Made by a program: the position numbers and the translations under genes. Of a stretch of 50,901 bases of DNA, positions 8,337-16,653 are shown piece by piece. Source of the stretch: Clostridia bacterium DTU068 (GTDB lineage Bacteria; Bacillota; DSM-12270; Thermacetogeniales; Thermacetogeniaceae); NCBI GenBank assembly GCA_001513545.1, contig LFTQ01000157.1, positions 7,191-58,091 on the forward strand, read 5' to 3'. How positions within the stretch are numbered: the first letter of the stretch is position 1; every line of letters starts with the position of its first letter. The notes under the pieces were generated by a model that saw nothing but the letters and a program-made list of their open reading frames with translations, was not told the DNA's origin and did no database searches.

Positions 8337-8864
8337 ATGAAGACAGATCATAATAAAAAGTTAGAAGAGGTGCGCAATTTTTTTATCGAGGCATTGGGTA
8401 GAATTTTTGCTCTGTACGGGCTTCCTGATGCTTTAGGGCACATCTATGGACTTTTGTTTTTAGCGGACAGGCCCTTGGGGCTTGATGACATCGCACAGGA
8501 CCTGGGTGTCAGTAAATCAACGGTCAGCAATAACATCCGCTTGCTTGAGGGTGTTGCGTATGTCCGTAAAGTCTGGGTCAAAGGCAGCCGCCGCAACTAC
8601 TATGAAGTGGAACGGAACATGTCAAAAGTAGCTATGGAAACCATTCAAAAGAACTATGAAAAGGAGCTGGAAATCGTCGTCAGGACGTCGGAAAGCTGTA
8701 AGGACCTGCTAGCTGATGTCATTGATTCCTCTGATGAAGGATTAAAAGAAAAAGCACAGTTTTATTATCAGCATATCGACAAGCTGGAAAACCAAACAAA
8801 GCGCTTCGGCCGCAAACTATCGGAAATGCTGATCTCTGTTTTTCAGGAGGAAGTGGAAGAATAA
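8337..8864 (+). CDS. GbsR/MarR-type winged-helix regulator
   Basis: 175 residues. The winged helix is at residues 30-85 (IYGLLFLADRPLGLDDIAQDL, then VSKSTVSNNIRLLE), with the long helical C terminus of GbsR/OpcR-like proteins. In that group the members often control osmolyte or efflux genes. ATG 8337 follows GGGGGGTG. It stands alone after the broken ABC transporter, which it may once have controlled; a terminator follows it. Confidence 0.85.
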   Translation: MKTDHNKKLEEVRNFFIEALGRIFALYGLPDALGHIYGLLFLADRPLGLDDIAQDLGVSKSTVSNNIRLLEGVAYVRKVWVKGSRRNYYEVERNMSKVAMETIQKNYEKELEIVVRTSESCKDLLADVIDSSDEGLKEKAQFYYQHIDKLENQTKRFGRKLSEMLISVFQEEVEE

Positions 8865-8898
8865 TCCGGTGGAACATTTAAGTTGCATATAACCCATC

Positions 8899-8920
8899 CC
8901 CCTGTATAGGGGCTTTTTTT
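8899..8920 (+). terminator. Rho-independent terminator
   Basis: CCCCT/AGGGG stem with a four-base loop, then C and seven T. Short but well placed 35 bases after the GbsR-type gene. Confidence 0.65.
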
Positions 8921-9014
8921 GTTATGGACAGTCTCGCTGGTAATTGGAAAGTTGAATCAAATGCCTTGCTGGCAAAAAGCAACTTATTATTACAAAAAAG
9001 TATTTTAAAAATAG

Positions 9015-9043
9015 TTGACACAACTGTGCATACTGTTTATACT
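9015..9043 (+). promoter_or_regulatory. Promoter of the YtrA-type ABC operon
   Basis: TTGACA at 9015-9020, 17-base spacer, TATACT at 9038-9043. The -10 box lies inside the inverted repeat at 9031-9057. Confidence 0.75.
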
Positions 9044-9057
9044 GTATATAAACAGTA
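9031..9057. promoter_or_regulatory. Operator: perfect 11-bp inverted repeat
   Basis: TACTGTTTATA (9031-9041) and its exact complement TATAAACAGTA (9047-9057) are separated by five bases and cover the -10 box. A bound dimer would block RNA polymerase. The natural candidate is the GntR/YtrA-type protein encoded 48 bases downstream; YtrA-family repressors bind inverted repeats at their own promoters. Confidence 0.7.
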
Positions 9058-9104
9058 GTAACGGATGATACGGTAGGCACAGAATTGCAGGAAGGAGGCT
9101 GAGA

Positions 9105-9485
9105 ATGAAAATTATTATCAGCGGCGCTTCTCAGGAACCGCTTTATGAACAGATCGCCAAACAGATCAAAAATCAGATAATCCTAGGAGAGCTTAAACCC
9201 GGTGATGCCTTGCCTTCCATCCGCAAGCTGGCGAAAGAGCTTCAGATCAGTGTAATAACAACCAAAAGAGCTTATGATGAGCTGGAGAAGGATGGTTTTA
9301 TTGAAACAGTTGGCGGCAAAGGCTCTTTTGTCTCCGGTGAAAACAAGGAATTGTTTCGGGAAAAAAGACTGAGGATGATGGAGGAGAAGCTGTGTGAGAT
9401 CATAGCAGAGAGCCGCTATCTGGGTATCAGTGTTGAGGAGTTAAAGGAAATGATTGATCTTTTTTACAAGGAGGGGGAAATATGA
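9105..9485 (+). CDS. GntR family regulator, YtrA subfamily
   Basis: 126 residues, the length of the YtrA subfamily: a winged helix-turn-helix at residues 10-75 (PLYEQIAKQIKNQI, LKPGDALPSIRKLAKEL, TTKRAYDELEKDGFIETVGG) and a short helical dimer tail without a ligand domain. ATG 9105 has GGAGG upstream and the end overlaps the ATPase gene by four bases. It probably represses its own ABC operon through the 9031-9057 repeat; related systems respond to cell-wall-active peptides. Confidence 0.92.
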   Translation: MKIIISGASQEPLYEQIAKQIKNQIILGELKPGDALPSIRKLAKELQISVITTKRAYDELEKDGFIETVGGKGSFVSGENKELFREKRLRMMEEKLCEIIAESRYLGISVEELKEMIDLFYKEGEI

Positions 9486-10357
9486 ATGAGATTTTGGAAG
9501 TCAGGAATCTTACCAAACAGTACCCCGGTTTTTCGCTGAATAAAATCAGTTTCACTCTGGAAAAGGGCTATATCATGGGGTTCATAGGGCCAAACGGTGC
9601 AGGTAAAACCACAACCATCAAATTGATTATGAACCTGATCAGGCGGGATTCCGGTGAGATTAAGGTGTTTGGGCTTGATAATATCAAAAACGAGCTAGAG
9701 GTCAAAGAAAGGCTCGGCTTTGTTTATGATGATAATCACTTCTACAATGAACTGACTGTCCTGGAGATGAAAAAAATCATCGCACCCTTTTACAGCCAGT
9801 GGGATGACGGTGTTTTTAAGGATTACCTAGAACGTTTTGAGCTTTCACCGAGAAAAAAGATTAAAGACCTATCCAAGGGTATGAAAATGAAGTTTTCTTT
9901 GGTGATAGCTTTATCACACCATGCGGAACTGCTTATTCTGGATGAACCCACATCCGGTCTTGACCCCATTTTCCGCAGTGAACTGTTGGATATACTGGTA
10001 GAAATAATTCAGGATGAAAACAAAAGTGTCTTTTTATCCACCCATCTGACCACAGACCTCGATAAAATAGCTGATTATATTACATTTATCAATCAAGGTG
10101 AACTGGTATTTTGTGAATCCAAAGATGAGCTTATGGAAAGATATGGCCTGGTCAAAGGGGGGAATGAGCTCCTGGATGAGGAGTTGAAAAAGGAGTTTGT
10201 CGGCATCAAGCAAAGCAGTTACGGATTTACCGGCTTGACCAGTGATATACACAGGGCTCGTCAGCTTTTTGGCAGTTCTGTGCTGATTGAAAAGGCATCT
10301 TTGGAGGATATTATGCTTTATACAGTGAGGGGGGGAAAGCCATGTTTAACCTGTTGA
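9482..10357 (+). CDS. ABC transporter ATP-binding protein (YtrB-like)
   Basis: 291 residues. Walker A GPNGAGKTTT at about 36-45, signature LSKGMKMKFSL, Walker B LLILDEPTSGLDP, H-loop STHL. The C-terminal 75 residues are the regulatory tail common to ATPases of the ABC-2 export class. ATG 9482 lies inside the stop of the regulator gene and its own end overlaps the permease gene by 16 bases, so the three are one operon. Substrate unknown; a peptide or antibiotic is likely by analogy. Confidence 0.93.
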   Translation: MNEILEVRNLTKQYPGFSLNKISFTLEKGYIMGFIGPNGAGKTTTIKLIMNLIRRDSGEIKVFGLDNIKNELEVKERLGFVYDDNHFYNELTVLEMKKIIAPFYSQWDDGVFKDYLERFELSPRKKIKDLSKGMKMKFSLVIALSHHAELLILDEPTSGLDPIFRSELLDILVEIIQDENKSVFLSTHLTTDLDKIADYITFINQGELVFCESKDELMERYGLVKGGNELLDEELKKEFVGIKQSSYGFTGLTSDIHRARQLFGSSVLIEKASLEDIMLYTVRGGKPCLTC

Positions 10358-11019
10358 TGAAAGACCTTCTGATTCAAAAGAAAACACTGGGGTATCTCCT
10401 TTTCTACATTCCAATACTCTTGTTGGTTTTCACCAGTACCAGTATGGAGGGTGATATAGCGGTTGTTCTGTATGCCACCAGCACCTGTTTCATTGTTTAT
10501 CTTTTGATTGCTGGGGCCTGTTCTTATGATGAGCAGAACAGGAGTGAGGTTTTCTTAAACAGCCTGCCGATTAGGCGTAAAGATATTGTTTTTTCCAAGT
10601 ATTTGTCCATTCTTGTTTATGCAGTGTTCGGTCTTACCGCTGGAATTCTGATAGCCCTGATTTACAATGTGTTGGGGTTGGGGGAACCGGTGAGATATCC
10701 TGCAGTTAAAGACCTGTTTGGGGCATTGTGTGGAGCAATCATCATCGGAGCAGCCTATTATCCCCTTTATTTTAAGTTTGGCAGTATAAAAACGAGGCTG
10801 CTGCATGTTATAGTCATTATGGCGATTTTCCTGATCCCGGCAGGGTTGGTGTGGCTAGTAGAAAAGTACAGCCAGGGGACCGCCGTAAATCTGCTGACTC
10901 AGGTACTGAACAGCCCGGATTGGCTATGGGCAGTGGGATGTGGTGTGGTAATAGTGACCATATTATTGGTGTCCCTTGCAGGTTCTCTGCGGATCTATGA
11001 GAATAAAGATATCTCTTGA
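10342..11019 (+). CDS. ABC-2 type permease
   Basis: 225 residues, six predicted membrane helices (residues about 15-35, 40-60, 85-110, 125-145, 152-172, 195-215). An NRSEVFLNSLPIRRKDIVFSK loop after helix 2 is typical of ABC-2 permeases of the BcrB/YtrC kind. ATG 10342 overlaps the ATPase gene. It should form the channel for the adjacent ATPase. Confidence 0.88.
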   Translation: MFNLLMKDLLIQKKTLGYLLFYIPILLLVFTSTSMEGDIAVVLYATSTCFIVYLLIAGACSYDEQNRSEVFLNSLPIRRKDIVFSKYLSILVYAVFGLTAGILIALIYNVLGLGEPVRYPAVKDLFGALCGAIIIGAAYYPLYFKFGSIKTRLLHVIVIMAIFLIPAGLVWLVEKYSQGTAVNLLTQVLNSPDWLWAVGCGVVIVTILLVSLAGSLRIYENKDIS

Positions 11020-11065
11020 ACTAAATGGTGTGAATCATAAAATTAATTTTCAGGGGGGATTTCCA

Positions 11066-11725
11066 GTGCTGCCTATTTACCCTTATATGATAGAACAAAA
11101 AGAGGGAATGCCCTACAGCGCGGCTACAGGTTTTGCACATAATCTGAAGAGATTTAGCTCTTTGGAGCCTGATAAAATAGCCGAAAACAGCGGTTCTGTT
11201 TATGATCCGGTCAAGGGTATCATCTCATTGGTCAGCCTGGGGAGGGATATCTATGTTCACTACCCCCAGGGGAAGGTCTTTTTTAAGGATAGTGGGCTGC
11301 AACCTGTTTGGGAGTGGCGCTACTTGCTCATCCACTACCTGGGACGGGCAGATAATTTTCCTCTGAGTGGGGAATTGATTACCTACCGGGAAACTCTTTA
11401 TGGCAAGGTGTTTTACTTAGCCTTTTATAAAACGTGTGTTTTACCGCTGGTAGAAAGGCTAGCTGGTGATGATCCGGAAAAGATAAAAAAAGCATGTGCT
11501 GCTCTGGGAGCTGTATGTGAAAACACCAGTGATATCACTGCAGTTTTCAGCCTTTTTCCCAGGTTCCCGGTAACGGTTAAGATCTGGATGAAAGATGAAG
11601 AACTGCCTGGCTCAGCTAATATTCTCTTTGATTCATCTGCCAACCACTATATGCACACAGAAGATATAGCTCTTGCGGGGGGACTGGTGTCGGAGTTTTT
11701 GATGAGACAGTTTGAGAGTTATTAG
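11066..11725 (+). CDS. DUF3786 domain protein
   Basis: About 219 residues from GTG 11066, chosen because AGGGGGGAT ends five bases upstream; the open frame reaches back to 10976 but that part overlaps the permease. The region VFSLFPRFPVTVKIWMKDEE ... ANILFDSSANHYMHTEDIAL is typical of DUF3786, a domain found in anaerobes and often beside corrinoid or Fe-S proteins. No cysteine cluster is present here. Function unknown. Confidence 0.75.
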   Translation: MLPIYPYMIEQKEGMPYSAATGFAHNLKRFSSLEPDKIAENSGSVYDPVKGIISLVSLGRDIYVHYPQGKVFFKDSGLQPVWEWRYLLIHYLGRADNFPLSGELITYRETLYGKVFYLAFYKTCVLPLVERLAGDDPEKIKKACAALGAVCENTSDITAVFSLFPRFPVTVKIWMKDEELPGSANILFDSSANHYMHTEDIALAGGLVSEFLMRQFESY

Positions 11726-11778
11726 CTCTCCTGGGGATGAAAAGTATCTAAGCATAGATATAAGGCTGGTATGCTCGG

Positions 11779-12426
11779 TTATTCAGCCTCCCCATGGTTA
11801 ATACAGATATTCAGTAAGGGGCAGGAGGTGCACTCCGGTTTTCTCGCCCGGCAGCACCGGCGCCCATGAAAGATCAAAAGATGGTGAGCCTTCCCCCATT
11901 TTTCCTCTGGTATAACTTCCTTGAGGTGTTTTTCAGTTCCCTCAGGGTTTTTTGTTTTACACAGACCTATACGGTTGGCGACCCGGTGGACATGGGTGTC
12001 CACACCCAAGCCCGGTTTGCCAAAGGCGTTGAATAAAACCACATTAGCTGTTTTTCTGCCCACCCCGGGAAGACTTAACAGAGAGTCAAAGTCAGCAGGT
12101 ACCTTTCCCTGGTAATCAGTGAGGATCTTTTGTGCTGCAGCAACCAGGTGGGCGGCCTTGGATTTGTAAAGACCGACCGATCTGATTGTTGCTTCAACAT
12201 CAGCTAGGTCAGCCTCAGCAAGAGCCTTGACATCGGGGTATTTTGCAAACAGGGCAGGGGTTACTCTATTTACCTGCTCATCTGTGGTTTGAGCCGAAAG
12301 AATAGTTGCTACCAGTGCTTGATAGGGATTGGAAAAGAGCAAGCGGGGTCCTGCATCAGGGTATTGTTGGCGCAGGAGGTCAAGCACAGTTGCTGCAAAT
12401 TGTTTTGTGCCGCAAGAAAATCTCAT
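11779..12426 (-). CDS. nth: Endonuclease III
   Basis: About 215 residues, the normal length for Nth. It removes oxidised pyrimidines from DNA and nicks the AP site. Helix-hairpin-helix LPGVGRKTANVVL holds the catalytic lysine, VDTHVHR holds the catalytic aspartate, and the C-terminal cluster loop C-x6-C-x2-C-x5-C (CRARKPECTSCPLLNIC) binds [4Fe-4S]. ATG 12426 is preferred over the frame's far upstream start at 12792, which runs into the MATE gene; GGAAGGAG lies 12 bases before it. Confidence 0.95.
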   Translation of the reverse strand: MRFSCGTKQFAATVLDLLRQQYPDAGPRLLFSNPYQALVATILSAQTTDEQVNRVTPALFAKYPDVKALAEADLADVEATIRSVGLYKSKAAHLVAAAQKILTDYQGKVPADFDSLLSLPGVGRKTANVVLFNAFGKPGLGVDTHVHRVANRIGLCKTKNPEGTEKHLKEVIPEEKWGKAHHLLIFHGRRCCRARKPECTSCPLLNICINHGEAE

Positions 12427-12446
12427 CTCTTTCCACAACTCCTTCC

Positions 12447-12479
12447 GACCGATCAGGGGGACAGTCCCCCTGACCGGTC
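12447..12479. repeat. 33-bp palindrome of the dispersed repeat family
   Basis: GACCGATCAGGGGGAC (12447-12462), one central A, then GTCCCCCTGACCGGTC (12464-12479): 15 of 16 bases pair. It lies just upstream of nth and directly beside the 43-bp repeat copy at 12485-12527. No T run follows, so it is not a standard terminator. Confidence 0.75.
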
Positions 12480-12484
12480 CTAAT

Positions 12485-12527
12485 AGCGCAGCGGCCTGCA
12501 AAGGTTGTTGCTTGCCTTTGACGAAGG
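12485..12527 (-). repeat. 43-bp repeat copy B
   Basis: Its reverse complement matches 15857-15899 over 43 bases with about five differences. It sits in the 107-base gap between the MATE and nth genes and looks like a fragment of the larger element at 15706-15913. Confidence 0.75.
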
Positions 12528-12533
12528 TCGCTT

Positions 12534-13961
12534 CTACACCAGACGGGTGTGTTCTTTCTGCTTCCAGAAGATATGATAGTAAAGGTAGAGGAAGATTAAC
12601 CCTGCTATAAAACCTGCAGGGAAACCGAACATAACACCTTGAACACCGATTCTGGTGTGGAGAACGTAGGCCACAGGCACCTGTACTAACCAAATGGATA
12701 AAACGGTGATCAGTGTTGGCCAAAAGACAGTCCCACTGGATCGCATAATTCCCGCCAGGATATTGTTGTTGCCTAATATCGGATAACTCCACAATGTAAT
12801 GACCAGCAGACTGAAAGCCAGTTCCAATGCAGGGGCTTCGGTCAAGAACAGGGACAGAAGACTGCGTCCAAAGATATAGGCAACTATTACGGTTACACCT
12901 ACGACCAAATAGTTTATCAAGATACCGGTTCTGATTACTTTGTTCAATAGTTTATTGTATCCGGCACCGATGGCTTGGGCACCGAATATGGAGATGGTGA
13001 CTCCTAAACTGGCTGCTGGCATCTGCACATAGCTGATCACCTGGTTGACTGCCCCAAAAGCAGCGGTGGCAGTTGAACCGAATTTATTTATAAAAGAAAT
13101 CACCGCAATCGCTGACAGGGAAACCAAAATCATCTGGATACTTGTGGGTATGCCGATGGTCACCAAAAGTTTGAAAATTGGCCAGTTGATGCGTAGATTG
13201 CGCGCTGTTTCACGATCAAACTGCAGTGGGTGATTCACTTTTTTCAGGTAGAGAAGAAAAGCGGTTAATGAAACCAGTACAGCTATAACATTGGCCAGGG
13301 CAGCACCATTGACACCCATAGCAGGCAGAAAACCCCATCCTATGACCAGTGCAGGGGTCAACAGGATATTTAATGCTGTGCTGACCGCCAGGAAGTAAAA
13401 GGGTGTATTGGAATCCCCAGATCCTCTGAAAAATGTAGTGTAGGCATAGAACAAAAAAAAGACAACAGGCATCGCTATGAAAGTGATACGCGCAAATCCT
13501 GCTGACATGTCAATGACATCTGCAGGTGTTCCGGTCAGTTCCAGCAGCTCATAGGTGAAAAAGTATCCTGGGATAGCAACTATAAGACCGATTAAAAAGG
13601 TTGAGGTCAGTGTTGTTCCCACAATGACCTTTACCTTTTTCCACTCCTGCGCTCCGAAAGCCTGCCCGATCAAAACAGAGCTTCCTGCACCAACACCGAT
13701 GACAAAAGATATCAGCAAAAATAGAATTGGGAAGAAGGCAGATACCGCTGCCAAAGCAGTAACTCCAATAATACGGCCCAGGATGATACTGCTGATTGTA
13801 CCACTGATGGAATTCAGGGTATTGCTGAGCATCAGTGGAAGAAAAAAGAGGAAAATGCTTTTCCAAAGAGGTTTGTTGAAATCAATTTTCCCTTTATTTT
13901 GTTTTTGTTCTGCAGATTCTGATGTTTCGCCACCATCAAGGGTTGTCACTTCATTTTCCAT
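12534..13961 (-). CDS. MATE family multidrug exporter
   Basis: 475 residues with 12 hydrophobic segments in two similar halves, the MATE (NorM/DinF-type) fold. These antiporters use Na+ or H+ to export drugs or metabolites. Recognisable stretches are PLMLSNTLNSISGTISSIILG near residue 42, IGVGAGSSVLIGQAFGA near 92 and PILGNNNILAGIMRSSG near 392. ATG 13961 follows GGGAGCAGG. A hairpin-forming stretch lies 80-140 bases upstream. The substrate cannot be told from sequence. Confidence 0.92.
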   Translation of the reverse strand: MENEVTTLDGGETSESAEQKQNKGKIDFNKPLWKSIFLFFLPLMLSNTLNSISGTISSIILGRIIGVTALAAVSAFFPILFLLISFVIGVGAGSSVLIGQAFGAQEWKKVKVIVGTTLTSTFLIGLIVAIPGYFFTYELLELTGTPADVIDMSAGFARITFIAMPVVFFLFYAYTTFFRGSGDSNTPFYFLAVSTALNILLTPALVIGWGFLPAMGVNGAALANVIAVLVSLTAFLLYLKKVNHPLQFDRETARNLRINWPIFKLLVTIGIPTSIQMILVSLSAIAVISFINKFGSTATAAFGAVNQVISYVQMPAASLGVTISIFGAQAIGAGYNKLLNKVIRTGILINYLVVGVTVIVAYIFGRSLLSLFLTEAPALELAFSLLVITLWSYPILGNNNILAGIMRSSGTVFWPTLITVLSIWLVQVPVAYVLHTRIGVQGVMFGFPAGFIAGLIFLYLYYHIFWKQKEHTRLV

Positions 13962-14043
13962 AATTCCTGCTCCCTTGTACCTCTAATCAAAAATAGATCA
14001 ATAATAAGAACCCTTGTGATCAGGCTTACTTTATGCGGTAGTT

Positions 14044-14103
14044 GTTGGGGTATTACAGAATGTTCACCGGAACTCCATCATAAATGTTAATAAATACCCA
14101 ACA
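14044..14103 (-). other. Possible structured leader of the MATE gene
   Basis: On the minus strand GTTGGGTATT at the 5' end can pair with AATACCCCAAC about 40 bases later (one bulge), enclosing a small GTTC-CGGT-GAAC hairpin. It lies 83-142 bases before the MATE start. I cannot match it to a known riboswitch; it may be chance. Confidence 0.25.
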
Positions 14104-14206
14104 TTTTAAATTTCATCTGGACACTTATTTGAAGCACAATTATTAGATTATTACATTTTGGTTTTTTAAGCAACAGCATGACTTTATGTTTGGAGGTGAG
14201 TAATCT

Positions 14207-15499
14207 TTGGATGAAATTCTATCCGCCCAGTTTTGGCAGAGCAGAGCGCCTGATCCTGATGCCATTATCATGAATAAAGAACAAATCGATGCCTTTAACT
14301 GTGATATCAGAAATAGTCTGCCCGGTGTTATCCAGGATTTAATTGCATATCCCCAGGCGATCAGAGCCAAAGAGCTCAGAAACATGCTTTTGGCAAACCG
14401 TTTGCCCCAGAATGCTCTCTATCATAATGGCTACCGGTTAAAGCCGTCATTTTTTACTGCTCTTCAGAAGGAATTGAATTTGGCAGGGATAAAAAAATCT
14501 AACAATGTAACCTATGCCTGCACAGTCAGGAGTTCTATGGTCAGATCTTTGCCGACAAATTGTCTGGTTACAGAAGACCCTGCAGACCGGGACTTCGATA
14601 TTATTCAGGAAACAGCTCTTAGCCCTGGAGAACCGGTCATTGTGCTCCATAAAAGCGCCAGTGAAAAGTGGTGTTTTGTGCAGACAACTTTTTGCAGAGG
14701 CTGGGTGCTTACTGCGGACCTGGCAGTTACCGGGGACCGAAAGAAATGGCTCAGTTATTTACAAACTGATGAATTTTTGTTGGTAACAGGGAGCAGGCTG
14801 CATTTAGGCTATAATCCCTATAACCCAGATACATCCATATTGGAGTTCTTCATGGGTGCAAAAATTCCCCTGGCAGCACAGGAACAAATTCCAGAGGTTA
14901 TTGATAATCAGTCACCAGAAGGCAGTTATGTGGTTAAAATGCCTGTGCGCGGCAAAAATGGGGAACTTGTTATAAAATTGGCGCTAATACCCCGTGGGAG
15001 TGATGTGGTTAAGGGGTATCTGTCTTATACCAGATCAGCGGTTATCGGGCAGGCATTTAAGATGCTGGGGGAACGCTATGGATGGGGAGGGATGTTTAAT
15101 TTACGGGACTGCTCTGCTTTTATCAGGGATATATACAGCTGCTTTGGTTTTCAGTTCCCACGCAACTCCAGAGAGCAGGCAGCGCTCCCTGGAAAGGTTA
15201 TTTCCCTGCAGGGAGCAGACAGGAGAGAACGCAGTTGTATACTGGATCTGCTGCTTCCCGGAGCGATTCTCTATTTTCCCGGCCATGTAATGCTTTATCT
15301 GGGCAAGCACAACGGTGAATATTATGTGATCCACGCCATTGCTTATTATAGTAAATATGACCATTTTGTTAATGGTGTTCTCGATGCAGTGCCTCTTAAC
15401 GCGGTAACTGTCAGCCCACTTTCTTTACGCCGCCGCAGGAGCGGACAGGAGCTGTTGATGGCTTTGACCTCTGCCATCGAAATAACACCAAACCAATAG
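14207..15499 (+). CDS. NlpC/P60 cell-wall peptidase with SH3 domains
   Basis: 430 residues. A helical N-terminal region, two SH3b-like segments (about 100-250) and an NlpC/P60 domain (about 275-400) in the order of the YkfC/DVU0896 group of gamma-D-glutamyl-diamino acid endopeptidases. The catalytic cysteine is in NLRDCSAFI, the histidine in FPGHVMLYLG and a third residue in YYVIHAIAYY. No signal peptide is visible from TTG 14207, chosen for its GGAGGTGA site, which fits a cytoplasmic role in recycling murein peptides. Confidence 0.88.
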   Translation: MDEILSAQFWQSRAPDPDAIIMNKEQIDAFNCDIRNSLPGVIQDLIAYPQAIRAKELRNMLLANRLPQNALYHNGYRLKPSFFTALQKELNLAGIKKSNNVTYACTVRSSMVRSLPTNCLVTEDPADRDFDIIQETALSPGEPVIVLHKSASEKWCFVQTTFCRGWVLTADLAVTGDRKKWLSYLQTDEFLLVTGSRLHLGYNPYNPDTSILEFFMGAKIPLAAQEQIPEVIDNQSPEGSYVVKMPVRGKNGELVIKLALIPRGSDVVKGYLSYTRSAVIGQAFKMLGERYGWGGMFNLRDCSAFIRDIYSCFGFQFPRNSREQAALPGKVISLQGADRRERSCILDLLLPGAILYFPGHVMLYLGKHNGEYYVIHAIAYYSKYDHFVNGVLDAVPLNAVTVSPLSLRRRRSGQELLMALTSAIEITPNQ

Positions 15500-15544
15500 C
15501 TTACATGTGTCACTTGGGTACTCCGCTGGGGGGCAACCAGTCCC

Positions 15545-15570
15545 CCTGAACGTTGGGTTTATCCCTGCCG
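15545..15570 (+). repeat. 26-bp direct repeat, copy 1
   Basis: Matches 15695-15720 with two differences, exactly 150 bases apart (core GTTTATCCCTGCCG). It looks like the 5' edge of a truncated element. Confidence 0.7.
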
Positions 15571-15705
15571 AAGCAGAGGGACGTTCTTTTTGCTTCCTAT
15601 GAGTCAAGGGGACAGGCACTTTCACTGCTGTGGCATGTGTGCATGATTACGACCCCCATCCCCCTGACACAAGCCTACTCAGTCAACCTGTCCCTCTGAA
15701 CGTTC

Positions 15706-15913
15706 GGTTTATCCCTGCCGCTTGCGACATAAGCTCCGGTTTAACTTGCCCGTATACTATCCGCAGACGACAGCCAATCGGCTCCTATGACGCCATCCAT
15801 GGCGCATAGTCGCCTAGCTCAACATCCATGTTTCGCTTTGGCTGTCGTTAGCTGCTCCTTCGTCAAGGGCAAGTAACAACCTACGCAGGTCGCTGCGCTG
15901 GCAGGGAAAAACC
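15706..15913. repeat. 208-bp nested palindromic element
   Basis: A chain of nested complementary arms: 15706-15719 with 15900-15913 (13 of 14), GCGAC 15724-15728 with GTCGC 15889-15893, ACTTGCCC 15744-15751 with 15867-15874, CGACAGCCAA 15768-15777 with 15838-15847, and an inner hairpin 15785-15796 with 15799-15809. It contains repeat copy A (15857-15899). It could fold as one long hairpin in DNA or RNA and resembles a non-autonomous mobile or REP-like element. The 15500-15948 gap holds nothing else but these repeats. Confidence 0.75.
15857..15899 (+). repeat. 43-bp repeat copy A
   Basis: Matches the reverse complement of 12485-12527, about 88 percent identical over 43 bases (CCTTCGTCAA at the left end, CGCTGCGCT at the right end). 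Confidence 0.75.
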
Positions 15914-15948
15914 CTGCTCGTTGCGTTGGGGGATTTCTCGGTGATCGG

Positions 15949-16584
15949 TCATAGTTTGTCTATAGCTGTGATTAATTCTTCCCAGCTGTCTACCAGGAAA
16001 TCGGGGTGCTGGTTTGCTAAATCTTTTTTTGCTGCTATCCCCCAGCTAACTCCGATGGTGGCTGTACCGGCGTTCTTGCCGGTCATAATATCATAGATGC
16101 TGTCCCCGATGTAAACAGCTTCAGCGGGAAGGACTGACAGTTGCTTCAGAGCACTCAATATGCCATCTGGGTGGGGTTTCGGCTGCTTGGTATCTTCTAC
16201 TGTTACTACAACATCCATGAAATCAGTCAGCCCTGTTATCTTCAGGCTTTCTCTGGTGGGTTTACGGCGTTTGGAAGTGACCACACCGGTAAGGTAGCCT
16301 TTTTTTCGTATTTGGATCAGAGAATCAATTGTCCCTGGGAAAGGGTGTAGCATTTCTTCCTGTACTCCTTGCTGGTATTTAGCATAGACATCTAGAAAAA
16401 GTTCTTCATTTCCCGGGGCATAATGTTTGGCTACATCCCGCAGAGGTAAACCAATAGTGCCTAATACCTCTCCTTTCCCCCAGGGAATGCCCAGTTGCTT
16501 AAAGGTATGTACAAAGCTTGCTCTGATTAAAGGTATGGAGTCGATCAAGGTGCCATCGAGATCAAAAAGAACAGTTTTCAGCAA
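15949..16584 (-). CDS. HAD family phosphatase (PpaX/phosphoglycolate phosphatase-like)
   Basis: 211 residues. Motif I FDLDGTLIDS at 7-16, motif II VVTSKRR near 102, motif III lysine in KPHPDG and motif IV YIGDSIYDIMTGKNAG. Length and motifs fit PpaX pyrophosphatases or phosphoglycolate phosphatases; the cap domain does not settle the substrate. ATG 16584 is preceded by AAGGAAGG. It diverges from the MBL gene. Confidence 0.88.
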   Translation of the reverse strand: MLKTVLFDLDGTLIDSIPLIRASFVHTFKQLGIPWGKGEVLGTIGLPLRDVAKHYAPGNEELFLDVYAKYQQGVQEEMLHPFPGTIDSLIQIRKKGYLTGVVTSKRRKPTRESLKITGLTDFMDVVVTVEDTKQPKPHPDGILSALKQLSVLPAEAVYIGDSIYDIMTGKNAGTATIGVSWGIAAKKDLANQHPDFLVDSWEELITAIDKL

Positions 16585-16653
16585 TTTCTTCCCTTCCTTT
16601 TAGTTCTTGTTCTTTGTTGTATGAATTGGTATGATAAAAAAGGGTGTTGTCAA

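Noticed and set aside
12427-12792. Long N-terminal extension of endonuclease III
   Set aside because: It runs through repeat DNA and antisense to the MATE gene and has no Nth homology; the start at 12426 gives the family length.
15500-15948. Protein gene in the repeat region
   Set aside because: No frame of useful length or ribosome site; the stretch is explained by palindromic repeats.
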